Source of the DNA: Paraburkholderia dioscoreae
GTDB lineage: Bacteria; Pseudomonadota; Gammaproteobacteria; Burkholderiales; Burkholderiaceae
DNA: 64,000 nucleotides
NCBI RefSeq assembly: GCF_902459535.1
Contig: NZ_LR699554.1
Span: 2,480,001-2,544,000 of the forward strand
Direction: 5' to 3'
Under the pieces are notes generated by a model. That model was given only the letters and a program-made list of their open reading frames with translations. It did no database searches and was not told the DNA's origin. Shown piece by piece: positions 45,581 to 53,969 of the stretch. Position 1 is the first letter of the stretch. Every line of letters begins with the position of its first letter. The translations under genes and the position numbers were made by a program.

Positions 45581-46471
45581 TTAGTTGCGCGTCTTGACCG
45601 CGCTGTACATCGCAGCGATATCTTTATCACCGTTGCCTTCGCGTTGCGCCTTCTCCAGGTAGCTCATATAGGCCTTCGTTGTTTCATAACCGATGCCGTC
45701 CTGGATATAAGCCTCTCGGACAGCAGTTTGGCCCGCGTGATGCACATTGATCGTCGCTTGATCGCCCGAATAGTTCCCTTCGTTAAGGCGCCTGGTTATA
45801 TCAACCAGGCCATCGGCGAGCATCGTCTCAACTATGCCAGAAAGTTTTCTGAAAGCCTCTGGACCGACTGCCGCTTTCTCTGCCAGTGCCGCCCCCTCCA
45901 TAAAAGCAGTCACCGCGCCAAAATAATAGGCGTACAGCGCCAGGTAGACGACTGAGGCAGTTCCCGCGTCATTTCCCAGGAATACTGCATTGCCCGCCAT
46001 CGATTGGAGCACCTTTCTGTGTTCGGAGAAACCTGGTTCATTGCCCGAATACAGTATCGTCGTGCCGGGTTTTCCAATGTCGCGCGGGTACGCCATGATC
46101 CCACCGTCAATGTACCGTCCTCCCTGTTGCTCGACGAATTCGCTAATGCGGCGTGCGTCGTCTGAACTCCCCGTGCTCAGATTCACCACAGTCTTACTCG
46201 TGAGCAAACCTGAAACCTCACTCATTTGTAGTACTGTCTCGCACGCGACCTTATCGATAGTGCACATTACAACCAGCGGACTGGCTGCGACGGCGCTCGA
46301 AGGCGCCTGGGCTTCCAAAGCGCCCGCGGCCACAAGTTCATCCGTCCGCCCTTTCGTTCGATTCCACACGGTGACGGTATGGCCAGCCGCCAACATCGCC
46401 CTGGCAAGGGTTCCACCCATTGCGCCAAGTCCGAATACCGAAACTTCGCTTTGTCGTGCGTTTTGAGTCAC
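45581..46471 (-). CDS. imine reductase-like NADPH oxidoreductase (Tyr type)
   Basis: 296 residues of the beta-hydroxyacid dehydrogenase / imine reductase superfamily. GLGAMGGTLARAMLAAGHTV and VTVWNRTKGR form the NADPH-binding site; VWNRT is typical for imine reductases. The IRED-like YIDGGIMAYPRDIGKPGTTI and LYSGNEPGFSEH follow. The Lys of true hydroxyisobutyrate dehydrogenases is absent; the equivalent catalytic place is Tyr176 (TASVVYLALYA). A GTG start at 46471 is used because GGAG lies 7 bases before it. It would reduce or form a cyclic imine bond. Confidence 0.85.
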   Translation of the reverse strand: MTQNARQSEVSVFGLGAMGGTLARAMLAAGHTVTVWNRTKGRTDELVAAGALEAQAPSSAVAASPLVVMCTIDKVACETVLQMSEVSGLLTSKTVVNLSTGSSDDARRISEFVEQQGGRYIDGGIMAYPRDIGKPGTTILYSGNEPGFSEHRKVLQSMAGNAVFLGNDAGTASVVYLALYAYYFGAVTAFMEGAALAEKAAVGPEAFRKLSGIVETMLADGLVDITRRLNEGNYSGDQATINVHHAGQTAVREAYIQDGIGYETTKAYMSYLEKAQREGNGDKDIAAMYSAVKTRN

Positions 46472-47035
46472 AGTAAATCTCCAGAGGAAAATCCAATCGT
46501 CTTGCCGCGAACGGGTCACATCTCTGACTCGACGGACCCGGACACGGGAGCGCCGTCAAACCACCGTTGGCGTATACCGCACGAGTAGCAGCCGAACCTC
46601 GGCGGCCAGATGCTACTCGCGAAGTCATGGCCCGCGCATCTTACAAGAGCATGGGCCGAAAGCTGGGTAGAAAAAAGGTGCGCGAGAGCCGGCGTCGTGT
46701 GCAAAACGGCCAGGTCTGGTTTGAGCCGGCAAATTCCGATGCCTGGAGGTGCTCGAATGCACCGTGCTTACAAAATGCCAACGCAAGCGCGGCTGCTTGT
46801 CAATCTGGCGGTCGCTGCTGTGTCCCAGCAAATGAGAGAGAGCGTCCGAATGGATGTCCCACATTCACACAAAACTTGGCTCGGGCGAACCTAGGCGGAG
46901 ATATTTCGATCGCTCATGATCGACTTGCCGAAACAACAGGGACACGTGGTCATCTGGAACTGACAGACAACACACTTGCTTAGAACCGACATATCGGCCT
47001 GATGCGCGCCTTTTAACTATATGGAGAAGCAACCG
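46472..47035. other. intergenic stretch, nothing recognised
   Basis: About 560 bases between divergent genes. Open frames present here are low-complexity and lack ribosome sites or family resemblance. It should hold the promoters of both the imine-reductase-like gene (minus) and the small secreted protein (plus). Confidence 0.4.
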
Positions 47036-47281
47036 ATGAAGACAGTTTGCGCTGTTGCAGTCGCCTTCGCGTTAACAACCATTTCTCCCGCATTTGCACA
47101 GGGCGGTGGTGCTGGCGCGTTTAGCGGTAGCGGAGCCGTGGGCGGCGGTGGTATTGCAAACGGTATCGGCAGTGGTACAGGATCTGGAAAGACGCGCCGC
47201 ACGGTGCAAGCGCCGCCGGCAACAATAATCGAGCGCAGATGGGCGGAGCAAGCGGTAAACATCACACCATTAAAACATTGA
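47036..47281 (+). CDS. small Gly-rich secreted protein
   Basis: 81 residues. A clear Sec signal MKTVCAVAVAFALTTISPAFA is cleaved after AFA; the mature part is GGGAGAFSGSGAVGGGGIAN followed by a basic tail with RRTVQAPPATIIERRW. GGAG lies about 9 bases before this ATG; an in-frame ATG 15 bases upstream overlaps that site. Function unknown. Such proteins are often periplasmic or extracellular and of low sequence complexity. Confidence 0.55.
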   Translation: MKTVCAVAVAFALTTISPAFAQGGGAGAFSGSGAVGGGGIANGIGSGTGSGKTRRTVQAPPATIIERRWAEQAVNITPLKH

Positions 47282-47577
47282 AGCAGCGGAAGAAAGAAAA
47301 AACTGCAGCGTCTTCGCCCAAGCCATGAACTGAGACCGGGGATCTCCGTACAGATCAGAGCGATCGTAGCGCCAAGCGAGCATTTCGCAAATTGACCCGC
47401 GTTAAAGCCATTTCCGACCGGGATCCGTTTTTCAATTCCGAACAGGCTGAATGTTTGAGTTGCCGGACGCAGTCAAATGTCGTTTCCAGTCATTTCTGAC
47501 AATCCATGTTGTAGCACGCCGCCGGCAAACTGCTTCCTACAGGCTGTCAGACCCTTGTCTTTACACAACTCGAGAGC
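47282..47577. other. intergenic stretch with an unidentified open minus-strand frame
   Basis: No gene is claimed. The minus strand from about 47400 reads EMLAWRYDRSDLYGDPRSQF without an obvious start, ending near 47280. It looks protein-like but its family was not recognised, so it could be a decayed gene fragment. Confidence 0.25.
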
Positions 47578-48459
47578 ATGATGAAACCAATTACTGTATC
47601 GGTCGTAGGTTTGGGGCAGATGGGAAGTGCCTTGGTCGCACCGCTCTTACGAGGCGGAAATGCAGTCACCGTTTGGAACAGAAACAAGGAAAAGGCCGCA
47701 CCGCTTGTGGCCCTCGGTGCCCAGCTGGCGGACAGCATAGAAAATGCAGTGAAAGCAAGCGAGCTAATCGTAGTTTGCCTGAGTAGCTACGATATCAGCG
47801 ACACGTTGTTCCGCGAACCGAAAGTTCAGCCGCTATTGAGCGGCAAAACTTTTATACAACTGACCACCGGGACCGGGGACGAGGCCGCTCGCTCTGCGGC
47901 GTGGGCAAAGGACGCCGAATTCTCCTATCTTGACGGCGCGATCATGGACTACCCCGCGGCCGTCGGCACCGCCGGGTGTTTGCTGCTCGCTTCGGGTCCG
48001 GAAGCAAGTTATAAGCACTACGCAGACCACCTTCGATTATTGGGCGGCAAATTTACGTATGTCGGAAAAAATCCGGCTGCTGCGAATCATCTCGACGGCG
48101 GCCTGTTGACCCTGTATTACGCAACGACATTCGGCTTCTTGCAAAGCGCTGCCATGTTGGAAGCGGCAGACGTATCAGTCGAAACACTAAAAAATGCCGT
48201 TGACTCTTTCCGGCATGTCCTGGACAAGACAATGGCGAGGGCGACAGATTCTCTTTCTCGAAAAGACTACACCGGACACGAAGCCTCGATTGTTGTTCAC
48301 TCATACGGTGTTCAAACTCTTCGCGACCGGGCAAGATTGGCCGGAGTCGACTATAGCCTGCTTCAGCTCTTCTCAGAATATTTGGAGAAAACAAGGGACA
48401 TGGGCTTCCACGCCGCAGAACTGCCAGCTACATTTGAAATTTTCCGCCGAACTAGGTAA
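47578..48459 (+). CDS. imine reductase-like NADPH oxidoreductase (Asp type)
   Basis: 293 residues. The Rossmann motif GLGQMGSALVAPLLRGGNAV is followed by VTVWNRNKEKA, then YLDGAIMDYPAAVGTAGCLL and LASGPEASYKHY, all typical for imine reductases. The catalytic position carries Asp173 (AAANHLDGGLLTL), as in the Asp group, while the gene at 45581 has Tyr. Both lack the Lys of hydroxyacid dehydrogenases. The start may be the second Met (47581), which is better spaced from GAGAG. Divergent from and 1.1 kb away from its paralogue. Confidence 0.85.
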   Translation: MMKPITVSVVGLGQMGSALVAPLLRGGNAVTVWNRNKEKAAPLVALGAQLADSIENAVKASELIVVCLSSYDISDTLFREPKVQPLLSGKTFIQLTTGTGDEAARSAAWAKDAEFSYLDGAIMDYPAAVGTAGCLLLASGPEASYKHYADHLRLLGGKFTYVGKNPAAANHLDGGLLTLYYATTFGFLQSAAMLEAADVSVETLKNAVDSFRHVLDKTMARATDSLSRKDYTGHEASIVVHSYGVQTLRDRARLAGVDYSLLQLFSEYLEKTRDMGFHAAELPATFEIFRRTR

Positions 48460-49056
48460 TCGGATGGGTGTGCGCGACCGTGGTTGCGCGCTCAGTATGC
48501 TGGGCGTTCAAAGCGAAGGCGCCAAGGCGATACGGACGTACGGTATAGTCCTAACCTGCGGAAACTCGCAGGCAATCGATCTGTCTATTACAGCCGCCGA
48601 ATTGCATCGCAATTAAAACATCGCTGCTCTGCCACACGGTACGGTTGTTGACCGAATAGGTGTTCAACCGGTTCCTTTCTAAGCATCCCTGTTCAGGCTC
48701 CAACAGCGTCTAAGAGACGGTTTCAAAATGCCCGAACAGCGCGCTCGAAAGTATTCAAGCAGATGAGACAAACAGCGAATTTCAAGAAGGCTTCGTGGAT
48801 CTTTGCGAGTCGCTCATAGCATATTCGCAGACGATGGAAATTATTAAACCCGGCATCCTTACCTACGTCTACCCATCGATACTTTCCAAGTCTGCTTCCA
48901 TGCTCAGTCTCACGCCAATGAGTTGTGACTGTCGGCTTGCTTCTCTGACCAGAGATTAAAACCTACGCCCGTGTCGATACCGCGTGGTCGCCCCGCTTAG
49001 ACGGTAACAGCCGAAGCCCTGCGTTCGGTCTCCGGTGCGCACAAGTCGATCTGCTT
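48460..49056. other. gap with an IS5-type transposase remnant
   Basis: Apart from the remnant at 48723-48929 no gene is seen. The 5' part up to 48720 has no recognisable content. Confidence 0.45.
48723..48929 (-). pseudogene. C-terminal remnant of an IS5-family (IS427-like) transposase
   Basis: The minus strand reads THWRETEHGSRLGKYRW, then NNFHRLRICYERLAKIHEAF and LKFAVCLICLNTFERAVRAF before a stop at 48725-48723. This matches the C-terminal HGSGLGKYRWVVER...RLRVRYERRADIHEAFL pattern of IS5-type transposases. The usual VVERT motif is corrupted to VDVGKD, so the catalytic Glu is lost. No N-terminal part is present. Confidence 0.75.
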
Positions 49057-49419
49057 TTATAACTGTGCCATCCGGACTTCGCCACGCGAGCGGTTTTCCG
49101 CGGGTATCGTCCCCGTCCATCGCCTGAAGGCTCTCCGAAAATTGCTGACATCTGTGAACCTTAACCTCGCCGCAATTTCGAGAACAGGAAGGTTTGACTC
49201 TCGAAGATACATTAACGCCCGCTGAGCCAAAACAGAATCCTGTACTGCACGGAAACAGTTTCCCTTTTCCGCCAACTTGCGCCGTAGAGTTCGAGGTGGC
49301 ACTCCGAGTTGTGCGGCAACCGAATCCAGGTCCAAAATCTCGTCAGTGAACGTCTGCAACACACGCGATACGCGACTCACTATGTCGTCCTCCACCGTCC
49401 GGAGCGCTAGTTCGCGTGT
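49057..49419 (-). pseudogene. AraC-family regulator, C-terminal fragment cut at transposon end
   Basis: About 120 residues: LDLDSVAAQLGVPPRTLRRK forms the first HTH and VLEIAARLRFTDVSNFRRAF the second, then RRWTGTIPAENRSRGE. The N-terminal ligand domain (about 200 residues) is missing. The open frame continues into the transposon terminal repeat (VTNLLRST is encoded by the repeat itself) up to a GTG at 49446. The missing part is not found at the other end of the transposon, so a deletion came with or after the insertion. Confidence 0.82.
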
Positions 49420-49469
49420 CGTAGAGCGAAGTAAATTTGTCACCAAAAACGAAGTAAAGTCGTCAACAC
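49420..49469. repeat. left-end TnsB-type binding sites
   Basis: Two copies in the same direction: 49420-49444 (terminal, GCGAAGTAAATTTGTCACC core) and 49449-49469 (ACGAAGTAAAGTCGTCAAC). They are separated by 4 bases, as in short ends of TniA/TnsB elements. Confidence 0.75.
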
Positions 49470-49563
49470 CCGTTTTTGCGTAGTTCGCACGACAGTTTCG
49501 TGACGCAGATTAATGGAAAGCTTCTGATCTATGAGGCGAGCGCCCCTGCCACGAGGCCGCGAG

Positions 49564-50253
49564 CTACAGGTTGCGTTCATCCTTGCCAAGGCAAAAGCTG
49601 CCTGCCATGCAATTGTGGAAATGTCGCGCGATGGCAATACGATGCTCCTTGCGCATCGCTGGTTTCGCTGCAAAGGCTGGAGGAGATTGACGCGCATAAA
49701 GCTCGCCGCATTGCGCACAGCGATACGGCGATCCCACAAGACTCGCGTTGAGGATGTAGGGTGTTTCCCGCCCGCAACGATGGCATTGCGTCTCGAGCTT
49801 TCGTTGGTGAGCGGGACAACGGTTTTCGCTGAACATCTGGTACGTCACGCTGTGATGACCGAGCAATACGCATTGCCTGCAATACCGGAAAACCGGGTGA
49901 TGCCGTCCCCGCTGGCCAGCGTCAAGGAGTGAAGCGCGCAACACCTTGCCGGGCAACAGCAGCATACGCCTCAGATGTTTAAGATCGACGGCATCACGTA
50001 TCGGCTCAACGCCTTCGTATGGGTCAATGTCCACACCCATCAGCCGGACCAGTGTGTGCCCAGGCAGTCCATTTGCACGCGCGAACTTCCACAGGATCGA
50101 TACGATCGATTCACCAGGCAACAGCCACCTCGCATCGAATATGAAGCCCAATGCCGGGGTGAGACGACGCTCTTCGAGGCTGAGGATTGGAAAGCGCGGC
50201 GCAATGAGCGCGGGCGCCTCCTTACGCGTGGACGAGCACACGGCCGGTTGCAT
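49564..50253 (-). CDS. tniQ: TniQ-family target-selection protein
   Basis: 229 residues from MQPAVCSSTRKEAPALIAPR (start uncertain, MSSRAM at 50268 possible). The N-terminal part LPGESIVSILWKFARANGLP is typical of TniQ, and the C-terminal Zn-binding part has FRYCRQCVLLGHH, CPAHQRKLETQCHRCG and YRCAQCGEL. It should recognise or bridge to target DNA and recruit TnsC. It is short for TniQ/TnsD, so target recognition by a long C-terminal domain, as in TnsD, is unlikely. Overlaps the tnsC stop by about 30 bases. Confidence 0.85.
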   Translation of the reverse strand: MQPAVCSSTRKEAPALIAPRFPILSLEERRLTPALGFIFDARWLLPGESIVSILWKFARANGLPGHTLVRLMGVDIDPYEGVEPIRDAVDLKHLRRMLLLPGKVLRASLLDAGQRGRHHPVFRYCRQCVLLGHHSVTYQMFSENRCPAHQRKLETQCHRCGRETPYILNASLVGSPYRCAQCGELYARQSPPAFAAKPAMRKEHRIAIARHFHNCMAGSFCLGKDERNL

Positions 50254-51199
50254 GGCGCGACTGGACATAGCCGGAGTGCCGCACAGCGTGGGCCCATAAC
50301 GAGGCGTCCGGACAATACCCCGGAGCATCCCTGAGTTCGCTATCCTTGAGCACGATCTCGACGGCCCGCGCAAACGATTCCATAGGTATTTCGAGACGGC
50401 CAGGCAGGGTCGCCTTGTGGTGCGCGGCCTCGAAGGCATTCCAGAGTAGGGCCGCGTCGCTGACAAGTCGATAACCTGCATCGAACGCCTGGGGCAGGTA
50501 AAACCTCGTGAAGCTCCACTGCGTGCCCTCGGGATAGGCAGTCTGGTCGTACCCGTTCAGACACGTGGCGACATCTTCGGCATTGCGGATGCCATGGAAG
50601 GCAAGTTCTTCGACCATCAGGCGCGCGACGATCTGCGTCTTGCCGGCGATCTGCAGCGCGCTCTTCTGGGCGAGCAACTCCTGCTGACCAACGAGGAACG
50701 TGAACAGCTTGATCTGCTGGCGGTCGAGTGCATCGTGTACATCCCTCAGCCACTCATATTCGTTTTCGTTGTAGCGTTGCGCCTCATCACAAAAGAGCAG
50801 AACCGTCCCGCTGCCAGCGCGAGCAGCCGCCTCCCGGATCCGCAACGATAGTCGCATGCGTTTCGCGGGGTTGGTGCCCGCGTTCGGATCATGATCGCCA
50901 ACAGCTTCCAGCAGGTTTGAAAAGAATGGCCCTTCAGCGTGCCGCGGCTTGTGCTCGCACCGCGCGTGATAGCTCGTCACTTTGGGATATTCCCTAGCAA
51001 GCAGCAGGCGCACGTATTCTATCGAACGCGTCTTGCCGATCCTCGGAGCGCCGTAAATGAGTGCGCCCGTCACACGGTAGCGAAGACAGCTCACGACGAG
51101 TTCGTAGAATGATTCGATAGCCGGTGTGGCAATCCGGTAGTTTCCGGTGACGAGCGGGTGCAGCGACGGATCGACTGGACGCGAGAGCTGGAGTGACAT
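50222..51199 (-). CDS. tnsC: TnsC/TniB-family AAA+ ATPase
   Basis: 325 residues from MSLQLSRPVDPSLHPLVTGN with a near-perfect AGGAGGGAGG site. Walker A is GAPRIGKT near residue 50 and Walker B VLLFCDEAQR near residue 130, followed by a typical AAA sensor region. It should connect TniQ-bound target to the transposase and regulate immunity. Starts 26 bases after the tnsB stop, as one operon. Confidence 0.88.
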   Translation of the reverse strand: MSLQLSRPVDPSLHPLVTGNYRIATPAIESFYELVVSCLRYRVTGALIYGAPRIGKTRSIEYVRLLLAREYPKVTSYHARCEHKPRHAEGPFFSNLLEAVGDHDPNAGTNPAKRMRLSLRIREAAARAGSGTVLLFCDEAQRYNENEYEWLRDVHDALDRQQIKLFTFLVGQQELLAQKSALQIAGKTQIVARLMVEELAFHGIRNAEDVATCLNGYDQTAYPEGTQWSFTRFYLPQAFDAGYRLVSDAALLWNAFEAAHHKATLPGRLEIPMESFARAVEIVLKDSELRDAPGYCPDASLWAHAVRHSGYVQSRHATGRVLVHA

Positions 51200-51224
51200 G
51201 CCTCCCTCCTGTGAGTAGCACCTA

Positions 51225-53210
51225 TTAGAAGACCTGCCCGGTCCCGATGCCAAGCGTGCGCGGACGAACCGGTTCGACGGATGCTGTATCGGCGACCACG
51301 ACGGTCCCCTCCGTTGCTTCCGCTCGCGACGTTTCGGGAAATGCGTCTGGTGCTAGCGGGCCTGTCGGTGTTTTGGCCGTTGGTGCGCTTGCAAGAAGGC
51401 GCAGCGTCCGCGCTGCATCTGAGGCCGCCCTGCGAGACCTGCTTGCTGCCGCGACCTTGGTCCGTACGTAGGCGTCAATCGGATTTTCAGCTGGCACGTG
51501 GCCCGAGCCCCTGCTGCTTCTAGCCTTCAGTATTTCCCTACGCAACGTCAGGTTGTGCGGCATCACGCGCCACGCACCTTGTGCATCAAGGACACCGATC
51601 TCGCTGCCATCAGCGAGGAAAGCACGTACGCAGCGCAGATCGTCAGCGTTGATGTAGACGCGAAGTGACTGGCCAATCAGCTCGGCGCTGCTGGCAAGGA
51701 CCATGTTGGTATAGCGCACGCCGAACAGGTTAATGTGAGGACGGACGCCGAGCGCAAGATAGCCGCGCACCCGGCAGTGCCGCGCGGATTGCATCAGGCA
51801 TAACGTACGTCTGCGCACCTCGGGCAACCAGGCCAGCAATTGCATTCTTCCACGAACAAAGAATTCCATCGCTTCGAGCGGCGTCGCGCCATTCAGCCCA
51901 CTGTGAGGCGTGCCGTGATAGCTTGCAATCGAATAAGTGATCAACTCGTCCAGTTCATCAAGCGACACATACAGGCGGAGGTTACGTTTTGGGTCGGCCA
52001 GCGCGCGGCGCAGGTCACGAGCATGGGAGCCCGTGTAGCCTGGGAGGCGTGAGGACAGCCTGCTGGCGATTGTGCCAAAGAAGCGCTCGATATACGGGCG
52101 CTCGTCCGGACTGTGTTTCGGTCCTGCACTGACGACGCAACCAACGAACTCACAGAGTGCAGCCAGCGTTTCACCAGCGAGGTTCGCCTTCGCATTGTCG
52201 AGTCGTATGCACTCCCAGCTGACGTAGGCAAGCTCGGGCAGGCGCTGTGACGCGAAACCATCCTGCGGCTGGCAGGCAAGTCCGGGGATGGTGAAGGCGC
52301 GCACTGGCCGAGGTTCGAGCGCGTTCTCGATCGTCTTGATCACATCGTAACGACTGTATTCGCGGGTCAGTGCCAGGTGATGACCGAGCACCACGCGCGT
52401 GCATACGTCGATGATCACTAGCAGCCACACCCGCTCGATTTCAAACTCATGCTCGAATCCGAGCGGATCACGAATGACAACCTTCAGCCGCACATCGAGC
52501 CGGTGACCATCGAATTCGACGACCTGATACGGCCGCGTCGCCGCGAGTGCGGGTACATCGTCGGTACGGGGTAGTCCCTTCAGGTGCGAGGCACCGGCAG
52601 CACTCGCTACCATGCCAAAACCGCGCAAAAGCTCCGCCTTCACCCGCGAGGACAGCGACCGTATCGCGCACCCCGCGGTGTTGAACGGATAATCGGCGGC
52701 CGTCAAGCCCAGTTGCCGGCACTCCTGCAGAAATCTTTCGTGCAAGGCCCGCAAACCGTGCAGCCGGATCCGGATGCCGTCGTTCGAAGGTATTTGCTTG
52801 AGCGTCACGCGGCGCTGTCTGATCTGCACCACGAGCCACGCAGCGAGCCTGGGATAACACTCAAACAGCAGCGAAAGCGCACCGACGGCACCGCTTCGTT
52901 CACCGTGCATAGTAACGGGCAGCATGCGTGTACATTCCGTCACGCGGGCATAAGCAACGAGCGCACGAAAGCCGTACAACCGCCCGTCGGCATGCAGCGA
53001 CAGCGCCCTGTCGAGAAGCCGGTAGAGCTGTTTGCGGTTGACTCCTGTTACGGCCTCAATACTTCCAATAGTTTCATCTTTGGCATAACGCTCAATGGCG
53101 TCGATATGCTTCTGGACGCGACTGCGCCCGGTGGCGTCGAGTTCTGTCCATGCGATGGTCGGCCACGAGGCGAGATCCAGCGTCTGAAATTCGGGTCTGC
53201 GGCGGCTCAT
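51225..53210 (-). CDS. tnsB: TnsB/TniA-family DDE transposase
   Basis: 661 residues. The catalytic triad lies in QVVEFDGHRLDVRLKVV (Asp), WECIRLDNAKANLAGE (Asp) and DERPYIERFFGTIASR (Glu), typical of rve-type TnsB/TniA. N-terminal HTH regions (IGSIEAVTGVNRKQLYRLLD) precede it. The Mu-type C-terminal domain (RVYINADDLRCVRAFLADGS) and a disordered tail that would contact TnsC follow. The ATG overlaps the tnsA stop (ATGA). Confidence 0.9.
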   Translation of the reverse strand: MSRRRPEFQTLDLASWPTIAWTELDATGRSRVQKHIDAIERYAKDETIGSIEAVTGVNRKQLYRLLDRALSLHADGRLYGFRALVAYARVTECTRMLPVTMHGERSGAVGALSLLFECYPRLAAWLVVQIRQRRVTLKQIPSNDGIRIRLHGLRALHERFLQECRQLGLTAADYPFNTAGCAIRSLSSRVKAELLRGFGMVASAAGASHLKGLPRTDDVPALAATRPYQVVEFDGHRLDVRLKVVIRDPLGFEHEFEIERVWLLVIIDVCTRVVLGHHLALTREYSRYDVIKTIENALEPRPVRAFTIPGLACQPQDGFASQRLPELAYVSWECIRLDNAKANLAGETLAALCEFVGCVVSAGPKHSPDERPYIERFFGTIASRLSSRLPGYTGSHARDLRRALADPKRNLRLYVSLDELDELITYSIASYHGTPHSGLNGATPLEAMEFFVRGRMQLLAWLPEVRRRTLCLMQSARHCRVRGYLALGVRPHINLFGVRYTNMVLASSAELIGQSLRVYINADDLRCVRAFLADGSEIGVLDAQGAWRVMPHNLTLRREILKARSSRGSGHVPAENPIDAYVRTKVAAASRSRRAASDAARTLRLLASAPTAKTPTGPLAPDAFPETSRAEATEGTVVVADTASVEPVRPRTLGIGTGQVF

Positions 53211-53842
53211 GACGTCGCCTGTATCGCAACGAAGCGCGTCAGAAACGACAGGCTTTCAGTGTGTAACTCGAGTGACTGGATGCGACCGCGATGCAACAGC
53301 TCGAACACGGCCGCCCGGACGAGTGAGGGATCGCCGGTAGAGAATTCACGCTCTATCATGATCAGCGATTGAGGCGATGCGACAAACCGCTCGATCGCAT
53401 CGAGCATCGAAGGTTTGACGAGGTCGCGTGCGGCCACAAGTACGGGCAGCATGCGCTGCCAGTTACCAGTCCAGACACGCGCAGCTGCCCTCTCGGCCGC
53501 ATCAATGTGCCGCACGGCGAAGGCTTCCGGGTCGAAGTCAAGACGACCTCGTGGGTGACGCGTCGCGGGCATTGTCTCCGATAGTACTACCAGGCATTCA
53601 TGGTCGTCAGACCTTGCCCAGAAATCGACGACGCAGCGTTGCCCGTCGACCGCCATGAAACCAGGCCGTTCACAGAATGTCTTTGCAGCAGGATCCGCTT
53701 CGAGCATCAACCATGCTTCAAAAGCGCTCCGCCTGTATAGGGTCAGACGTCGTCTCAGTTTCGGACTGAAGACGTCATAACGGTGCGCGCCGCGAGGACG
53801 CGGCAGCGTGAGTGGCTCGAAGCTTTGCAAAGCGCTAGCCAT
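53207..53842 (-). CDS. tnsA: TnsA-like endonuclease domain protein, possibly degenerate
   Basis: 211 residues from MASALQSFEPLTLPRPRGAH, with AGGTGG 5 bases upstream. The Tn7_TnsA_N layout is visible: YRRSAFEAWLMLEADPAAKT (catalytic Glu), then VDGQRCVVDFWARSDDHECL (catalytic Asp). Where active TnsA has ExK or QxK after the next strand, this protein reads LVVLSE, so the Lys seems absent. It may have lost 5'-strand cleavage and act only in structure. It is the first gene of the transposition operon. Confidence 0.75.
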   Translation of the reverse strand: MASALQSFEPLTLPRPRGAHRYDVFSPKLRRRLTLYRRSAFEAWLMLEADPAAKTFCERPGFMAVDGQRCVVDFWARSDDHECLVVLSETMPATRHPRGRLDFDPEAFAVRHIDAAERAAARVWTGNWQRMLPVLVAARDLVKPSMLDAIERFVASPQSLIMIEREFSTGDPSLVRAAVFELLHRGRIQSLELHTESLSFLTRFVAIQATS

Positions 53843-53883
53843 GTGTACCACCTGCGTGAGGATTTCATGGTCTAGAACGAACG

Positions 53884-53958
53884 TGAGTTGACAAATTTAA
53901 TGCGCACTGATGCGAAGTGACAATTTTACTTCGCTGCGCAACGAAGTAAATGTGTCAA
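53884..53958. repeat. right-end TnsB-type binding sites
   Basis: Three matches to the same motif: 53886-53906 (GTTGACAAATTTAATGCGCA), 53915-53939 (GTGACAATTTTACTTCGCTG) and an inverted one at 53941-53958 (ACGAAGTAAATGTGTCAAC). The first two face the terminal copy at 55271; the third faces the other way. This back-to-back pattern suggests that two elements or ends meet here. Confidence 0.7.
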
Positions 53959-53969
53959 CGCTGCGGCTC

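Noticed and set aside
46567..46983. 138-residue plus-strand frame in the gap before the small secreted protein
   Set aside because: Low-complexity, Cys- and Arg-rich text with no family, signal or ribosome site.
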